Shown: positions 1-6,227 of the stretch, piece after piece
How positions within the stretch are numbered: the first letter of the stretch is position 1
Layout: each line of letters opens with the position of its first letter
Assembly (NCBI GenBank): GCA_038233055.1
Contig: JBBSMS010000048.1
Span: forward strand, 1-22,198
Origin: Salsipaludibacter sp038233055
Lineage (GTDB): Bacteria > Actinomycetota > Nitriliruptoria > Nitriliruptorales > Nitriliruptoraceae
Reading direction: 5' to 3'
DNA length: 22,198 nucleotides
The notes under the pieces: generated by a model
Seen by the model: the letters and a program-made list of their open reading frames with translations, nothing else
Database searches by the model: none
Told to the model about the DNA's origin: nothing
Made by a program: the position numbers and the translations under genes

Positions 1-179
1 AGGCGGGCCCAGGCCGCGGGTGCCACGACCACGCCCTCGGCCGCGAGCGCCCGCGAGACCGCCCGCCGGACCACGACCCGGTCGGTGTGGTCGCGGCCCG
101 CATCCGGGTCCTGCACCACCCGGTCCACGACCGCCAGGCGCAGGGACTCGTCCAGCACGTCGCCAGTCGTGGTCCGCAT
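1..179 (-). CDS. TadA/CpaF-type pilus assembly ATPase, N-terminal fragment
   Basis: Only the first 59 codons are in the window; the gene runs off the left edge. ATG is at 179-177, with GGAG about 12 nt upstream. The fragment starts MRTTTGDVLDESLRLAVVDR and continues as a charged helical segment (VVVRRAVSRALAAEG). That resembles the region before the conserved core of the TadA/CpaF secretion ATPases, which power Flp/tight-adherence pili. No Walker motif is visible because the core lies outside the window. The main support is context: in actinobacteria an ssd gene typically precedes tadA/cpaF and tadB/tadC on the same strand, and ssd lies at 824-1921 here. The reading frame is open with no stop. 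Identity is therefore an inference from a short stretch plus gene order. Confidence 0.55.
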   Translation of the reverse strand, partial: MRTTTGDVLDESLRLAVVDRVVQDPDAGRDHTDRVVVRRAVSRALAAEGVVVAPAAWAR

Positions 180-210
180 CCGTCTCGCCTCTCCAACAGG
201 TGGAGCGGTG

Positions 211-216
211 ACGCTA
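211..216 (-). promoter_or_regulatory. Putative -10 box (TAGCGT) for the TadA-like gene
   Basis: The minus strand reads TAGCGT here, matching TANNNT, about 31 nt upstream of the TadA-like ATG. This leaves a short leader that contains the GGAG ribosome site. The identical hexamer precedes ssd at 1950-1955. No convincing -35 is seen. Confidence 0.4.
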
Positions 217-326
217 CGAACCACACGACGCCGTCCGGGATGCCATCACGGCACCTGTGGACACGCGGGCCTCGCGCAACGGAACCCGACCGCGCCTCCA
301 CCCCCGTCCACACGGCAGCCAGCGCC

Positions 327-332
327 TAGCCT
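327..332 (+). promoter_or_regulatory. Putative leaderless -10 box (TAGCCT)
   Basis: TAGCCT ends 6 nt before the ATG at 339. Transcription would start at or next to the start codon, which fits the absence of any ribosome site before this gene. No clear -35 is seen. Confidence 0.45.
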
Positions 333-338
333 CGGCGC

Positions 339-662
339 ATGGGGATCCGCGGGTCACGAGGTCGGATCGGGTCGGCACTGGGTGGTGTCCTGGTCGTCGC
401 GGCATGCTCCGGGACGTCGAGCCCGGCGACCGTGCCGACCTCCCCCTCCCCGACCGCGACGGCCTCGCCGTCCACCACGCCGTGCGGCGGGCACGTCCTC
501 CACGGCCTGGCCGTGACCGGCACCAGTGCCGGGTCCCTCGACGGGGCCACCTGCGACGAGGATGCCCGCGGGCTGGTCGTGCTGGCCGAGGAATCCACCC
601 TGGCCATGCTCGACAGCGACTGCGAGGTCGTGGAGCAACGCGGCGGCCCCGACGACGGCTGA
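339..662 (+). CDS. Small putative lipoprotein, function unknown
   Basis: This is a 107-residue protein with a short basic N-terminus (Arg4, 7 and 9), a hydrophobic stretch (residues 11-22) and a lipobox VAAC with Cys23. It is probably exported and lipid-anchored. A Ser/Thr/Pro/Ala-rich linker (about 24-48) follows, then a compact acidic C-terminal part with Cys49, Cys72 and Cys95. No known domain is recognised. The start is supported by TAGCCT 6 nt upstream (leaderless pattern). It lies on the opposite strand between ssd and the tadA-like gene, interrupting what is usually a continuous cluster, so it may be an insertion or an associated surface protein. It has no visible partner on its own strand. 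The reality of the gene rests on the signal peptide and promoter, not on homology. Confidence 0.6.
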   Translation: MGIRGSRGRIGSALGGVLVVAACSGTSSPATVPTSPSPTATASPSTTPCGGHVLHGLAVTGTSAGSLDGATCDEDARGLVVLAEESTLAMLDSDCEVVEQRGGPDDG

Positions 663-823
663 GGCGCGCACGGCACCGACGACCGTGGGGACGTCCGGCC
701 CTGCCGCCGTCGTTTCACCCTAGAACTGCGGGCGTCGCGGAAGACGATGACGAGGTCAGCCGCCCTCGGCCGACACGCACGTCGGCGCGCCGGGGCAGAC
801 GGGTCGCGCCACCGCCCACGGGG

Positions 824-1921
824 TCAGTGCATCCCCGCCTCGGCCAGTCCGCGGAGCGGATCCAGGACCGTGCGGGGAAGCGATCCGGGCACCCTCCCGC
901 GGTCGTGCGCGCGTACGGCCCGGGCCGAGTACGGGACCACGACCAGCGGCCGGCCACCGGCCACGGCGGCCAGGTCGCGCAGGGTCCGGGGCCCGGTGTC
1001 GACGACCACGACGACGGCAGCCGGGTGGGCCTCCACGGCCGCCCGTCCGGCGCCGTCGCGCCGGACCACCAGCACGTCGGGTGTCCCCTCGCCGACCGTC
1101 TCACCGTCCATGCCGACGCGGGCGCCGACCGAGTCCACCACGCCGTGGTCGACGACCACGCGCACGCCGCGCGGCACCTCCACCTCCCGCACCGGCCCCG
1201 TCGCCGCGACGACTCGCAGGCCGGCGACGTCGGCGACCGGGACGGCGGCCGGCCAGCCACGATGGCCCGCCAGCACGGCCGGCGCCACCCGATCGACACC
1301 GGCCACGGGCCCGCGACCAGCCACGACGGCAAGCACGCGACCGCCCTCCCAGGCCATCCACGCCGCGATCGACAGGGCCACCGTCGTGGTCCCCACACCA
1401 CCGGCACTGCCCGCCACGGCCAGGGGGCGGGCGTGTGGCACCACCGGGTCCGCGCCGCCGTCGACGATCGCGTCGACCACCGTTTGGAGGCGATCGTGCT
1501 GGCCGGGCCAGGCCAACACGGCCCGGGCCTCCTGGGCCTGGTGCGCGGCGGCCAGCGGGGGATCGTCCGGTCCGACCAGCAGCACCGTCGGCAGATCGTC
1601 GGATCGCTCCGGGGACGACGCGGCAGGCGCGCCGTCCACGGCCGCCAGCAGCACCCGAGGTGGCAGGTGATCGCCGTCCGTGACCTGCCAGCCCAGGCTG
1701 GCCTCGACGAACGCCCCCACCTGGGTGACGATGTGTCGCGGGCCGGTCACCGCGACCGGCAGGCCCGCTGCACCCGTCCGGCCTCCGCGCGGCCCGTCCG
1801 TCCACCCCAGGGGTCCGCCGGTCGGGCGGATGGTCTGCACCGGCGGTCGAGCCACGCCCGATCGAGCCTCGATGGCAGCTCGAGGGTCCGCGGCAGGTCG
1901 GGGGTCGGTGGATCGTGCCAT
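824..1921 (-). CDS. ssd: Ssd-type septum-site/pilus-associated MinD/ParA-like protein
   Basis: The 365-residue protein (from ATG 1921) matches the actinobacterial Ssd/CpaE-like group, such as mycobacterial Rv3660c (about 350 residues). Residues 60-150 resemble a degenerate receiver-like domain. A MinD/ParA-type nucleotide-binding region starts with a glycine-rich loop, GSAGGVGTTT, at 171-180. The lysine expected in a canonical deviant Walker A (KGGVGKT) is replaced by Thr, so ATP hydrolysis may be impaired; family members are known to deviate here. The protein is Pro/Arg-rich before residue 50. ATG 1921 has GGAG 9 nt upstream and a TAGCGT box at 1950-1955. An in-frame GTG at 1993 would lie upstream of that promoter. 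Proteins of this group are linked to septum-site regulation and to Tad pilus loci. The TadA-like gene lies downstream on the same strand. Confidence 0.75.
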   Translation of the reverse strand: MARSTDPRPAADPRAAIEARSGVARPPVQTIRPTGGPLGWTDGPRGGRTGAAGLPVAVTGPRHIVTQVGAFVEASLGWQVTDGDHLPPRVLLAAVDGAPAASSPERSDDLPTVLLVGPDDPPLAAAHQAQEARAVLAWPGQHDRLQTVVDAIVDGGADPVVPHARPLAVAGSAGGVGTTTVALSIAAWMAWEGGRVLAVVAGRGPVAGVDRVAPAVLAGHRGWPAAVPVADVAGLRVVAATGPVREVEVPRGVRVVVDHGVVDSVGARVGMDGETVGEGTPDVLVVRRDGAGRAAVEAHPAAVVVVVDTGPRTLRDLAAVAGGRPLVVVPYSARAVRAHDRGRVPGSLPRTVLDPLRGLAEAGMH

Positions 1922-1949
1922 GGGTGCGGACTCCGGCCGGGGTCGCGGC

Positions 1950-1955
1950 ACGCTA
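1950..1955 (-). promoter_or_regulatory. Putative -10 box (TAGCGT) for ssd
   Basis: The minus strand reads TAGCGT about 28 nt before the ssd ATG at 1921. It favours that ATG over the GTG at 1993. The same hexamer precedes the TadA-like gene. Confidence 0.4.
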
Positions 1956-2042
1956 GCCCACTCGTCCACGACGGCGGTCGACGGGACCGACACCTGTGGA
2001 CGACGTCCGGCTGGGATCCGCGTCCCTTCCCCCCGCCACCAG

Positions 2043-2074
2043 AAAACGGGACCCGCCCCGGAGGCGGATCCCGT
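2043..2074 (-). terminator. Intrinsic terminator after the NTF2-like gene
   Basis: On the minus strand, 12-nt arms (2063-2074 and 2046-2057) form a stem around a 5-nt loop, with one G-U wobble, followed directly by UUUU. It lies 32 nt past the stop of the gene ending at 2107. In the plus-strand RNA the wobble becomes an A-C mismatch and no U-run follows, so it is directional. Confidence 0.8.
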
Positions 2075-2106
2075 GACGACGGGGTGCCGAGGACCCGGCA
2101 GGCTCG

Positions 2107-2457
2107 TCAGGTGTAGTCGCGGTGGTGCACGATCTGGCCGTCGTCACCGAATGCGAAGAACGAGGCGCGGGGAAGTTCGTTCCAACGCCGCCCGCCGGCC
2201 TCGTAGGAGATGGTCCATTCCACCGCCAGCGCAGCCCCGTCCTCGGACTCGATGACCCGCTTGTCCTCGATCGTGACGTCGTCCTTGCCGGCGAGGTAGT
2301 CCTTCAGGTAGGCCTGGATCAACAGGTTCCCGCGATGGGGCGGGTTGTACGGCTCGAGGTAGATGGCGTCGATGTCGTACAGGCTGGGGAGGTCGTCGAG
2401 ATCGCCCGATTCGAGCATGCCCTGGACGCGTACCCAGGTGTCGGCTGCCTGACCCAC
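2107..2457 (-). CDS. NTF2-like/SnoaL-fold protein
   Basis: The 116-residue protein has features of the small NTF2-like (SnoaL, ketosteroid isomerase-type) alpha+beta barrels. An N-terminal helix ends in SGDLDDLPSLYDIDAIYLEPYN, where family members place substrate-pocket acidic residues. RGNLLIQAYLKDYLA resembles the family's G-x-x-I-xx-F/Y motif, and the C-terminal strands include AVEWTISYEAGG and FFAFGDDGQIVHHRDY. Such proteins act as isomerases, cyclases or binding domains, and the substrate cannot be told from sequence. The start was set at GTG 2457 because AAGGAA lies 5 nt upstream; longer in-frame extensions are Arg/Gly-rich and pass through the promoter at 2531-2559. It appears monocistronic, with its own promoter and terminator. 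Confidence 0.8.
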   Translation of the reverse strand: MGQAADTWVRVQGMLESGDLDDLPSLYDIDAIYLEPYNPPHRGNLLIQAYLKDYLAGKDDVTIEDKRVIESEDGAALAVEWTISYEAGGRRWNELPRASFFAFGDDGQIVHHRDYT

Positions 2458-2530
2458 TCGTGTTCCTTGTCGTCCACCCGCCTGGCGACGCCCACGGCAA
2501 ATCCGCCGGCCGCGACGGGGCTGACGCGCC

Positions 2531-2559
2531 ATGATAGTCCGCCGACTCGCGAGCCCCAA
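2531..2559 (-). promoter_or_regulatory. Sigma70-like promoter for the NTF2-like gene
   Basis: The minus strand has TTGGGG (2559-2554), a 17-nt spacer and TATCAT (2536-2531). This is the most consensus-like -35/-10 pair in the window. It predicts a leader of about 65-70 nt before GTG 2457 and excludes upstream start codons inside the promoter. Confidence 0.55.
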
Positions 2560-2729
2560 CGAGCGACGACAGGCGGCGCGCGCAGGTCGCGCCGCGCGCG
2601 GTCGTGGACGCCCGGCATGACGGTCGGGCAGGCCGACGGGCTGGCAGACCGGCGCGATCGTGGCACCATCGACCATCCGGCCCCACGCGGCCATCCACCG
2701 CTCGCACCGACGCCGAACCGGAGCACCCA

Positions 2730-2735
2730 TAACCT
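2730..2735 (+). promoter_or_regulatory. Putative leaderless -10 box (TAACCT)
   Basis: TAACCT ends 5 nt before the M20 peptidase ATG at 2741. There is no ribosome site before that ATG, so the pattern supports it as start and a leaderless mRNA. Confidence 0.45.
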
Positions 2736-2740
2736 CGTCC

Positions 2741-4195
2741 ATGCAGACCAACGAACTTCCCGCGGGCGTCCGGGTCCCCGACGACCTCGCCGACGTTGCC
2801 GACGCGCTCGCCCGGCGGCTCCCCGCCCACCTCGACGACCTGGTCGAGCTGGCCCGGATCCCCTCCATCTCGGCCTCCGGCCACGACCCGGCCGAGGTGC
2901 GACGCAGCGCCGAGGCGACCGCCGAACTCCTGGCCCGCGCCGGCCTCGAGGACGTGACGCTCTTGGAGGTCGCCGGGGCCCATCCCTACGTCACCGGCAG
3001 CCTGACCGCCGACGACCCGGACGCCCCCACCGTCCTGCTGTACGCCCACCACGACGTCCAACCGGTCGCGACCGCGGGCAACTGGGCCTCCCCACCGTTC
3101 GAGCCGACCGTCCGGGACGGGCGGCTGTACGGGCGCGGGTGCAGCGACGACAAGGCCGGCATCATCGCGCATGTCGCCGCGATCCGGGCCTGGCTGGACG
3201 CGCGCGACGGCGTCCCGGTGCACGTCAAGGTCCTGGTCGAGGGTGAGGAGGAGATCGGGTCGCCCCACCTCGCCGAGTTCCTGGCCGCGCACGGCGAACG
3301 CCTCGACGCCGACGTGCTGGTCATCGCCGACGTCGGCAACTTCAAGACCGGCTGGCCGGGCCTGACGTGGGCCCTGCGCGGACTGCTCGATGCCACCGTC
3401 ACGGTCCGGGCGATGCAGCAACCCGTGCATTCGGGCATGTGGGGCGGGCTCGTACCCGACGCCCTGACCGCCAGTTTCCGGCTGCTGGCCACGATGCACG
3501 ATGACCAGGGCCGGATCGCGGTGGACGGCTTCCTGGGCGACGCCCGGACGTTGTCCGACGACGAGCGCGCGCGCCTGACGGCGCTGCCCGAGGACGACGC
3601 CGAACTTCGGGCCGAGGCGCGGACGGTGGACGGACTGGAGTTTGTCGGCGACCCCGACCTGGGACTGTGGGAACGGATCTGGTTCACGCCCACCATCACC
3701 CCGACCGGGATCTCGGCCCCCGACATCGCCCAGGCCTCCAACACGCTGCTGAACGAGGTGACGACGAAACTCGCGTGCCGGTTGGTGCCGGGCCAGGATC
3801 CGGACGACGCGTTCGCGGCCCTGCAGGCCCACCTGGAGGCCAACGTCCCCTGGGGCCTGGAGGTGGAGGTGCGCCGCGGGTCGGCCGCACCCGCGTGGGT
3901 CGTCGACCCGTCCAGCGCCGCGCACGAGGCTGCGGCGACGGCGTTCGCCGACGGCTACGGCCACGACGTCGCGTGGTTGGGGTGTGGCGGCTCGATCCCG
4001 TTGGTCGGTCCCTTCGCCGAGGCCTTCGGCGGTGCGGCGGCGCTGTTGATCGGGGTCGAGGACCCGGAGAGCAACGCGCACGGGGAGGACGAGTCACAGC
4101 ACCTCGACGACCTCGCCCGCACCGCGCTGTCCGAGGCCTACCTGTTCGAGCATCTCGCCCGGCGTGGCGCAGACGTCCGGGTACGCGGGAACTGA
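2741..4195 (+). CDS. M20 family metallopeptidase (dipeptidase/ArgE-DapE group)
   Basis: The 484-residue protein carries the full M20 dinuclear zinc signature. YAHHDVQP (101-108) gives metal ligands His103 and Asp105. GRGCSDDKAG (131-140) gives the bridging Asp136. EGEEEIGS (167-174) has the general base Glu169 and ligand Glu170. A C-terminal NAHGEDES supplies the last His. A dimerisation-domain motif, VHSGMWGG, lies in the middle. These cytosolic hydrolases cleave dipeptides or acylated amino acids; the arrangement is closest to the broad dipeptidase group, and the substrate is not determined. The start at 2741 follows TAACCT by 5 nt; an in-frame extension to 2660 is Arg/His-rich and unlikely. 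Expressed alone, it converges on the crcB pair across a hairpin terminator. Confidence 0.93.
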   Translation: MQTNELPAGVRVPDDLADVADALARRLPAHLDDLVELARIPSISASGHDPAEVRRSAEATAELLARAGLEDVTLLEVAGAHPYVTGSLTADDPDAPTVLLYAHHDVQPVATAGNWASPPFEPTVRDGRLYGRGCSDDKAGIIAHVAAIRAWLDARDGVPVHVKVLVEGEEEIGSPHLAEFLAAHGERLDADVLVIADVGNFKTGWPGLTWALRGLLDATVTVRAMQQPVHSGMWGGLVPDALTASFRLLATMHDDQGRIAVDGFLGDARTLSDDERARLTALPEDDAELRAEARTVDGLEFVGDPDLGLWERIWFTPTITPTGISAPDIAQASNTLLNEVTTKLACRLVPGQDPDDAFAALQAHLEANVPWGLEVEVRRGSAAPAWVVDPSSAAHEAAATAFADGYGHDVAWLGCGGSIPLVGPFAEAFGGAAALLIGVEDPESNAHGEDESQHLDDLARTALSEAYLFEHLARRGADVRVRGN

Positions 4196-4206
4196 GCCAC
4201 GCCGTC

Positions 4207-4229
4207 ACCGGTCGGTGCCACCGACCGGT
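4207..4229. terminator. Bidirectional terminator hairpin between M20 peptidase and crcB
   Basis: Perfect 10-bp inverted arms (4207-4216 and 4220-4229) enclose a 3-nt loop. The hairpin starts 11 nt after the peptidase stop and touches the last base of the converging crcB stop codon. There is no U-run. Confidence 0.6.
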
Positions 4230-4585
4230 CAGGCCAACAGTCGCGCCGCCGACCACAGGCTCGCCGCGGCCAGCACCAGCCCCACCACGGTCTCGCGCAC
4301 CAGGCGCGACCAGTCCGGGCCGCGACGGCCCGGGCCCGGCGGGTCGACCACCTGCACCACCAGCGTCGAGAAGGTGGTCATGGCACCCGCGAGGCCGATG
4401 CCCACCAGCGCATGGCCGGGCCGCGCCAGGACCCCGGCGTCGAGCGCGGCCAGCGCCAGGCCGAGCACCACGGCGCCCACCCGGTTGACCAGGTCCGTGC
4501 CGGCCACCGGTCCCCGCCAGCGCGCGGCCCCGTCGCGCACGAGCGCACCCATGGCGCCCCCGACGGCCACCCATGCCCACGTCAC
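4229..4585 (-). CDS. crcB: CrcB/Fluc fluoride channel subunit (second of pair)
   Basis: This 118-residue membrane protein belongs to the CrcB/Fluc family, which exports fluoride through a dual-topology dimer. Visible motifs are GGAMGALVR (9-17), GTDLVNRVGA (29-38, with the pore Asn34) and MTTFSTLVVQ (69-78). It has about four hydrophobic helices. The first phenylalanine of the TTFSTF Phe box is kept (Phe72) but the second is Leu75. The usual NxxGSF is NRVGAV, with Arg35 in a normally hydrophobic position. The start is GTG 4585, overlapping the upstream crcB stop by 4 nt, so translation is coupled. Two adjacent diverged copies suggest a heterodimeric channel, as in species with paired crcB genes. 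Confidence 0.88.
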   Translation of the reverse strand: MTWAWVAVGGAMGALVRDGAARWRGPVAGTDLVNRVGAVVLGLALAALDAGVLARPGHALVGIGLAGAMTTFSTLVVQVVDPPGPGRRGPDWSRLVRETVVGLVLAAASLWSAARLLA

Positions 4586-5007
4586 CGGACCGGTCCCGCT
4601 CCGGCCGGGCCGTCACCGGGACGGGGCGCGCCGAGCCGCAGGCCCAACGCCGCCAGCGCGAGGCCGCCCCCGAGGCTGACCAGCAGGTAGCCGATCGCGA
4701 CGACCGGCCGCTCCCCCAGGTCGACGACCTGCACCACCAGGGACGACCACGTGGTGAACGCCCCGAGCAGCCCGACCCGCAGCCCGACGGCAGGCAGCGA
4801 GTCACCGAGTCGCCGCGAGACCAGCCCGAGCACGAACGCGCCCGACAGGTTGGCGACCAGCGTCGCCGCCGGCCAGCCCTCGATCGCCATCGCGACGTCC
4901 AACCCCCAGCGCGCGAGTGCGCCGAGCGCCCCGCCCAGGGCCACGGCGGCCGGGCGGGACCACGCACCGGCGCTGGTCCCACGCCCGGTGCCCGCCGCGG
5001 TCTCCAT
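4582..5007 (-). CDS. crcB: CrcB/Fluc fluoride channel subunit (first of pair)
   Basis: The 141-residue product has CrcB/Fluc motifs GGALGALARW (25-34), TLVANLSGAFVLG (49-61, pore Asn53) and GAFTTWSSL (82-90). The Phe-box TTFSTF therefore reads TTWSSL here: Trp87 and Leu90 replace both phenylalanines. Four hydrophobic helices fit the family; the N-terminal 16 residues are a polar extension. The start ATG 5007 is chosen because TAGGCT lies 7 nt upstream, implying a leaderless transcript. The alternative start at 5154 would lie upstream of that promoter and inside ctaA. It is co-transcribed with and overlaps the second crcB. The almost absent leader rules out a crcB-type fluoride riboswitch. Confidence 0.88.
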   Translation of the reverse strand: METAAGTGRGTSAGAWSRPAAVALGGALGALARWGLDVAMAIEGWPAATLVANLSGAFVLGLVSRRLGDSLPAVGLRVGLLGAFTTWSSLVVQVVDLGERPVVAIGYLLVSLGGGLALAALGLRLGAPRPGDGPAGAGPVR

Positions 5008-5014
5008 GCCCGCC

Positions 5015-5020
5015 AGCCTA
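5015..5020 (-). promoter_or_regulatory. Putative leaderless -10 box (TAGGCT) for the crcB pair
   Basis: The minus strand reads TAGGCT 7 nt before ATG 5007, in the 37-nt gap after the ctaA stop. It gives the fluoride channel genes a promoter independent of ctaA. Confidence 0.5.
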
Positions 5021-5044
5021 GGACCATACGTGGACGGGTCGGCC

Positions 5045-5998
5045 TCAGGTCCGACCGGCCAGGGCATCGGCGTCCCGGGTGGTCGCCCGACCCTCGACCG
5101 GGTCGGGCTCGTGCCGGGACGGTCGCACGGCCACCGCCAGGTGCCAGGCCGCACTCCACACCACGGCCGCGCCGAGGATGTGCACGATCACGGGCACGGG
5201 TGGGACCCCAAGGGCGTACTGGAGGTAGCCCAGCCCACCCTGCGCGATCTCCACGGCCAGCAACATCGTCGCCGCCCGCCGCGCCCGGATGGCACCGGTC
5301 CCGACCGCCACCGCCAGCACCGCCACCGTCAGCCCGACCAGCACCCACACGGCGTCGGCGTGGGCGACCGCGACGGTGCGGACGTCGAGGCCCAGGCGGA
5401 CCGTGCCCACGTCGCCCGCGTGCGGCCCGGACCCGGTCACCAGCGTGCCGAGCACCAGCACCACGCCGGCGGCGGCGACGATCGCACCCGTGGCCGCCGG
5501 CAGGCCGGGTACCCGGTCGGCGGCGAGTCCGCGGGCACGGTCGAACAGGACCACCGCGGCGGCCACGAGTCCCATGGAGGCCAGGAAGTGGGCGGCCACC
5601 ACCAGCGGGTGGAGCCCGGTGAGCACCGTGACGCCCCCGAGCGCCGCCTGCCCGACCACCCCGGCAGGCTGGGCCCAGGCCAGGACCCGGAGGTCGGGTC
5701 GGTCCGGTGCCTCCCGACGCACGGCCACCACGACCCAGACGGCGGCGGCCAGCACGGCGAAGGTCAGCAGCCGGTTGCCGAACTCGACGGCGCTGTGCCA
5801 CCCCAGGTCGCTGCCCGACGGCACCACGGACGTGCCGGAACAGGTCGGCCAGTCGCTGCAGCCCAGCCCGGACGCTGTCACCCGCACGATCCCACCGGTC
5901 AGCACGATCCCGATGTTGGCCACAAGCGCGGCCAGTGCGGCGCGGCGCACCTGCGGACGGTGCGCTGCAGGCACGGTGACGGCGGCAGTCGTGGGCAT
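5045..5998 (-). CDS. ctaA: Heme A synthase (COX15/CtaA)
   Basis: The 317-residue polytopic protein oxidises the C8 methyl of heme O to a formyl group, making heme A for the aa3-type oxidase. It shows the repeated four-helix layout. GLGCSDWPTC (44-53) has the extracytoplasmic Cys47/Cys53 pair. EFGNR (72-76) follows, then GLHPLVVAAH with His130 and His137, AHADAVW with His213, and VHILGAAVVW with His273. The position usually given as His in E-x-x-H-R is Asn75; from memory this also occurs in other actinobacterial CtaA proteins. The start ATG 5998 has TACCCT 6 nt upstream (leaderless); longer in-frame extensions cross into ctaB. It diverges from ctaB, its pathway partner. Confidence 0.93.
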   Translation of the reverse strand: MPTTAAVTVPAAHRPQVRRAALAALVANIGIVLTGGIVRVTASGLGCSDWPTCSGTSVVPSGSDLGWHSAVEFGNRLLTFAVLAAAVWVVVAVRREAPDRPDLRVLAWAQPAGVVGQAALGGVTVLTGLHPLVVAAHFLASMGLVAAAVVLFDRARGLAADRVPGLPAATGAIVAAAGVVLVLGTLVTGSGPHAGDVGTVRLGLDVRTVAVAHADAVWVLVGLTVAVLAVAVGTGAIRARRAATMLLAVEIAQGGLGYLQYALGVPPVPVIVHILGAAVVWSAAWHLAVAVRPSRHEPDPVEGRATTRDADALAGRT

Positions 5999-6004
5999 GG
6001 CCGC

Positions 6005-6010
6005 AGGGTA
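6005..6010 (-). promoter_or_regulatory. Putative leaderless -10 box (TACCCT) for ctaA
   Basis: The minus strand reads TACCCT, ending 6 nt before ATG 5998. There is no ribosome site before the start, which matches a leaderless mRNA. Confidence 0.5.
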
Positions 6011-6078
6011 CGCCCACCACGGCACCGGCGACCCCCGCGCGACCCGCGGCCGGGGTCGCCGCACGGCCCGCACGGGCC

Positions 6079-6084
6079 TACCCT
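6079..6084 (+). promoter_or_regulatory. Putative -10 box (TACCCT) for ctaB
   Basis: TACCCT has the same sequence as the ctaA -10 but lies on the other strand, about 70 bp away. It predicts a start near 6091 and a roughly 135-nt leader before GTG 6228. No in-frame start codon follows it closely, so ctaB would not be leaderless. Confidence 0.35.
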
Positions 6085-6227
6085 CGACGTCGGGTGGGCG
6101 TGCCGACCTGATCGGGCCACGAGCACCGAGCGGCCGCCCAGCCGGCCGTCCCCGACACCGGTGCTCCCCGTCTCGCCGCCGGACCCGCCACGCACCCACC
6201 ACCGACTCCTCGCGAGGACCCGCCACC

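Noticed and set aside
663..823. Terminator hairpin between the lipoprotein gene and ssd
   Set aside because: Only a weak 8-bp pairing with a loop of over 40 nt could be found, so it was not called.
257..2116. 619-codon open frame on the plus strand across the ssd region
   Set aside because: Arg/Gly/Pro/His-rich translation with no domain, antisense to ssd and overlapping the lipoprotein gene; typical open shadow frame in very GC-rich DNA.
2144..4081. 645-codon minus-strand open frame opposite the M20 peptidase
   Set aside because: The M20 catalytic motifs are all on the plus strand; the minus frame is a shadow that also conflicts with the NTF2-like gene and its promoter.
5008..5044. Fluoride (crcB) riboswitch upstream of the crcB pair
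   Set aside because: The predicted transcript begins at about the start codon and only 37 bp separate crcB from ctaA, too little for the aptamer.
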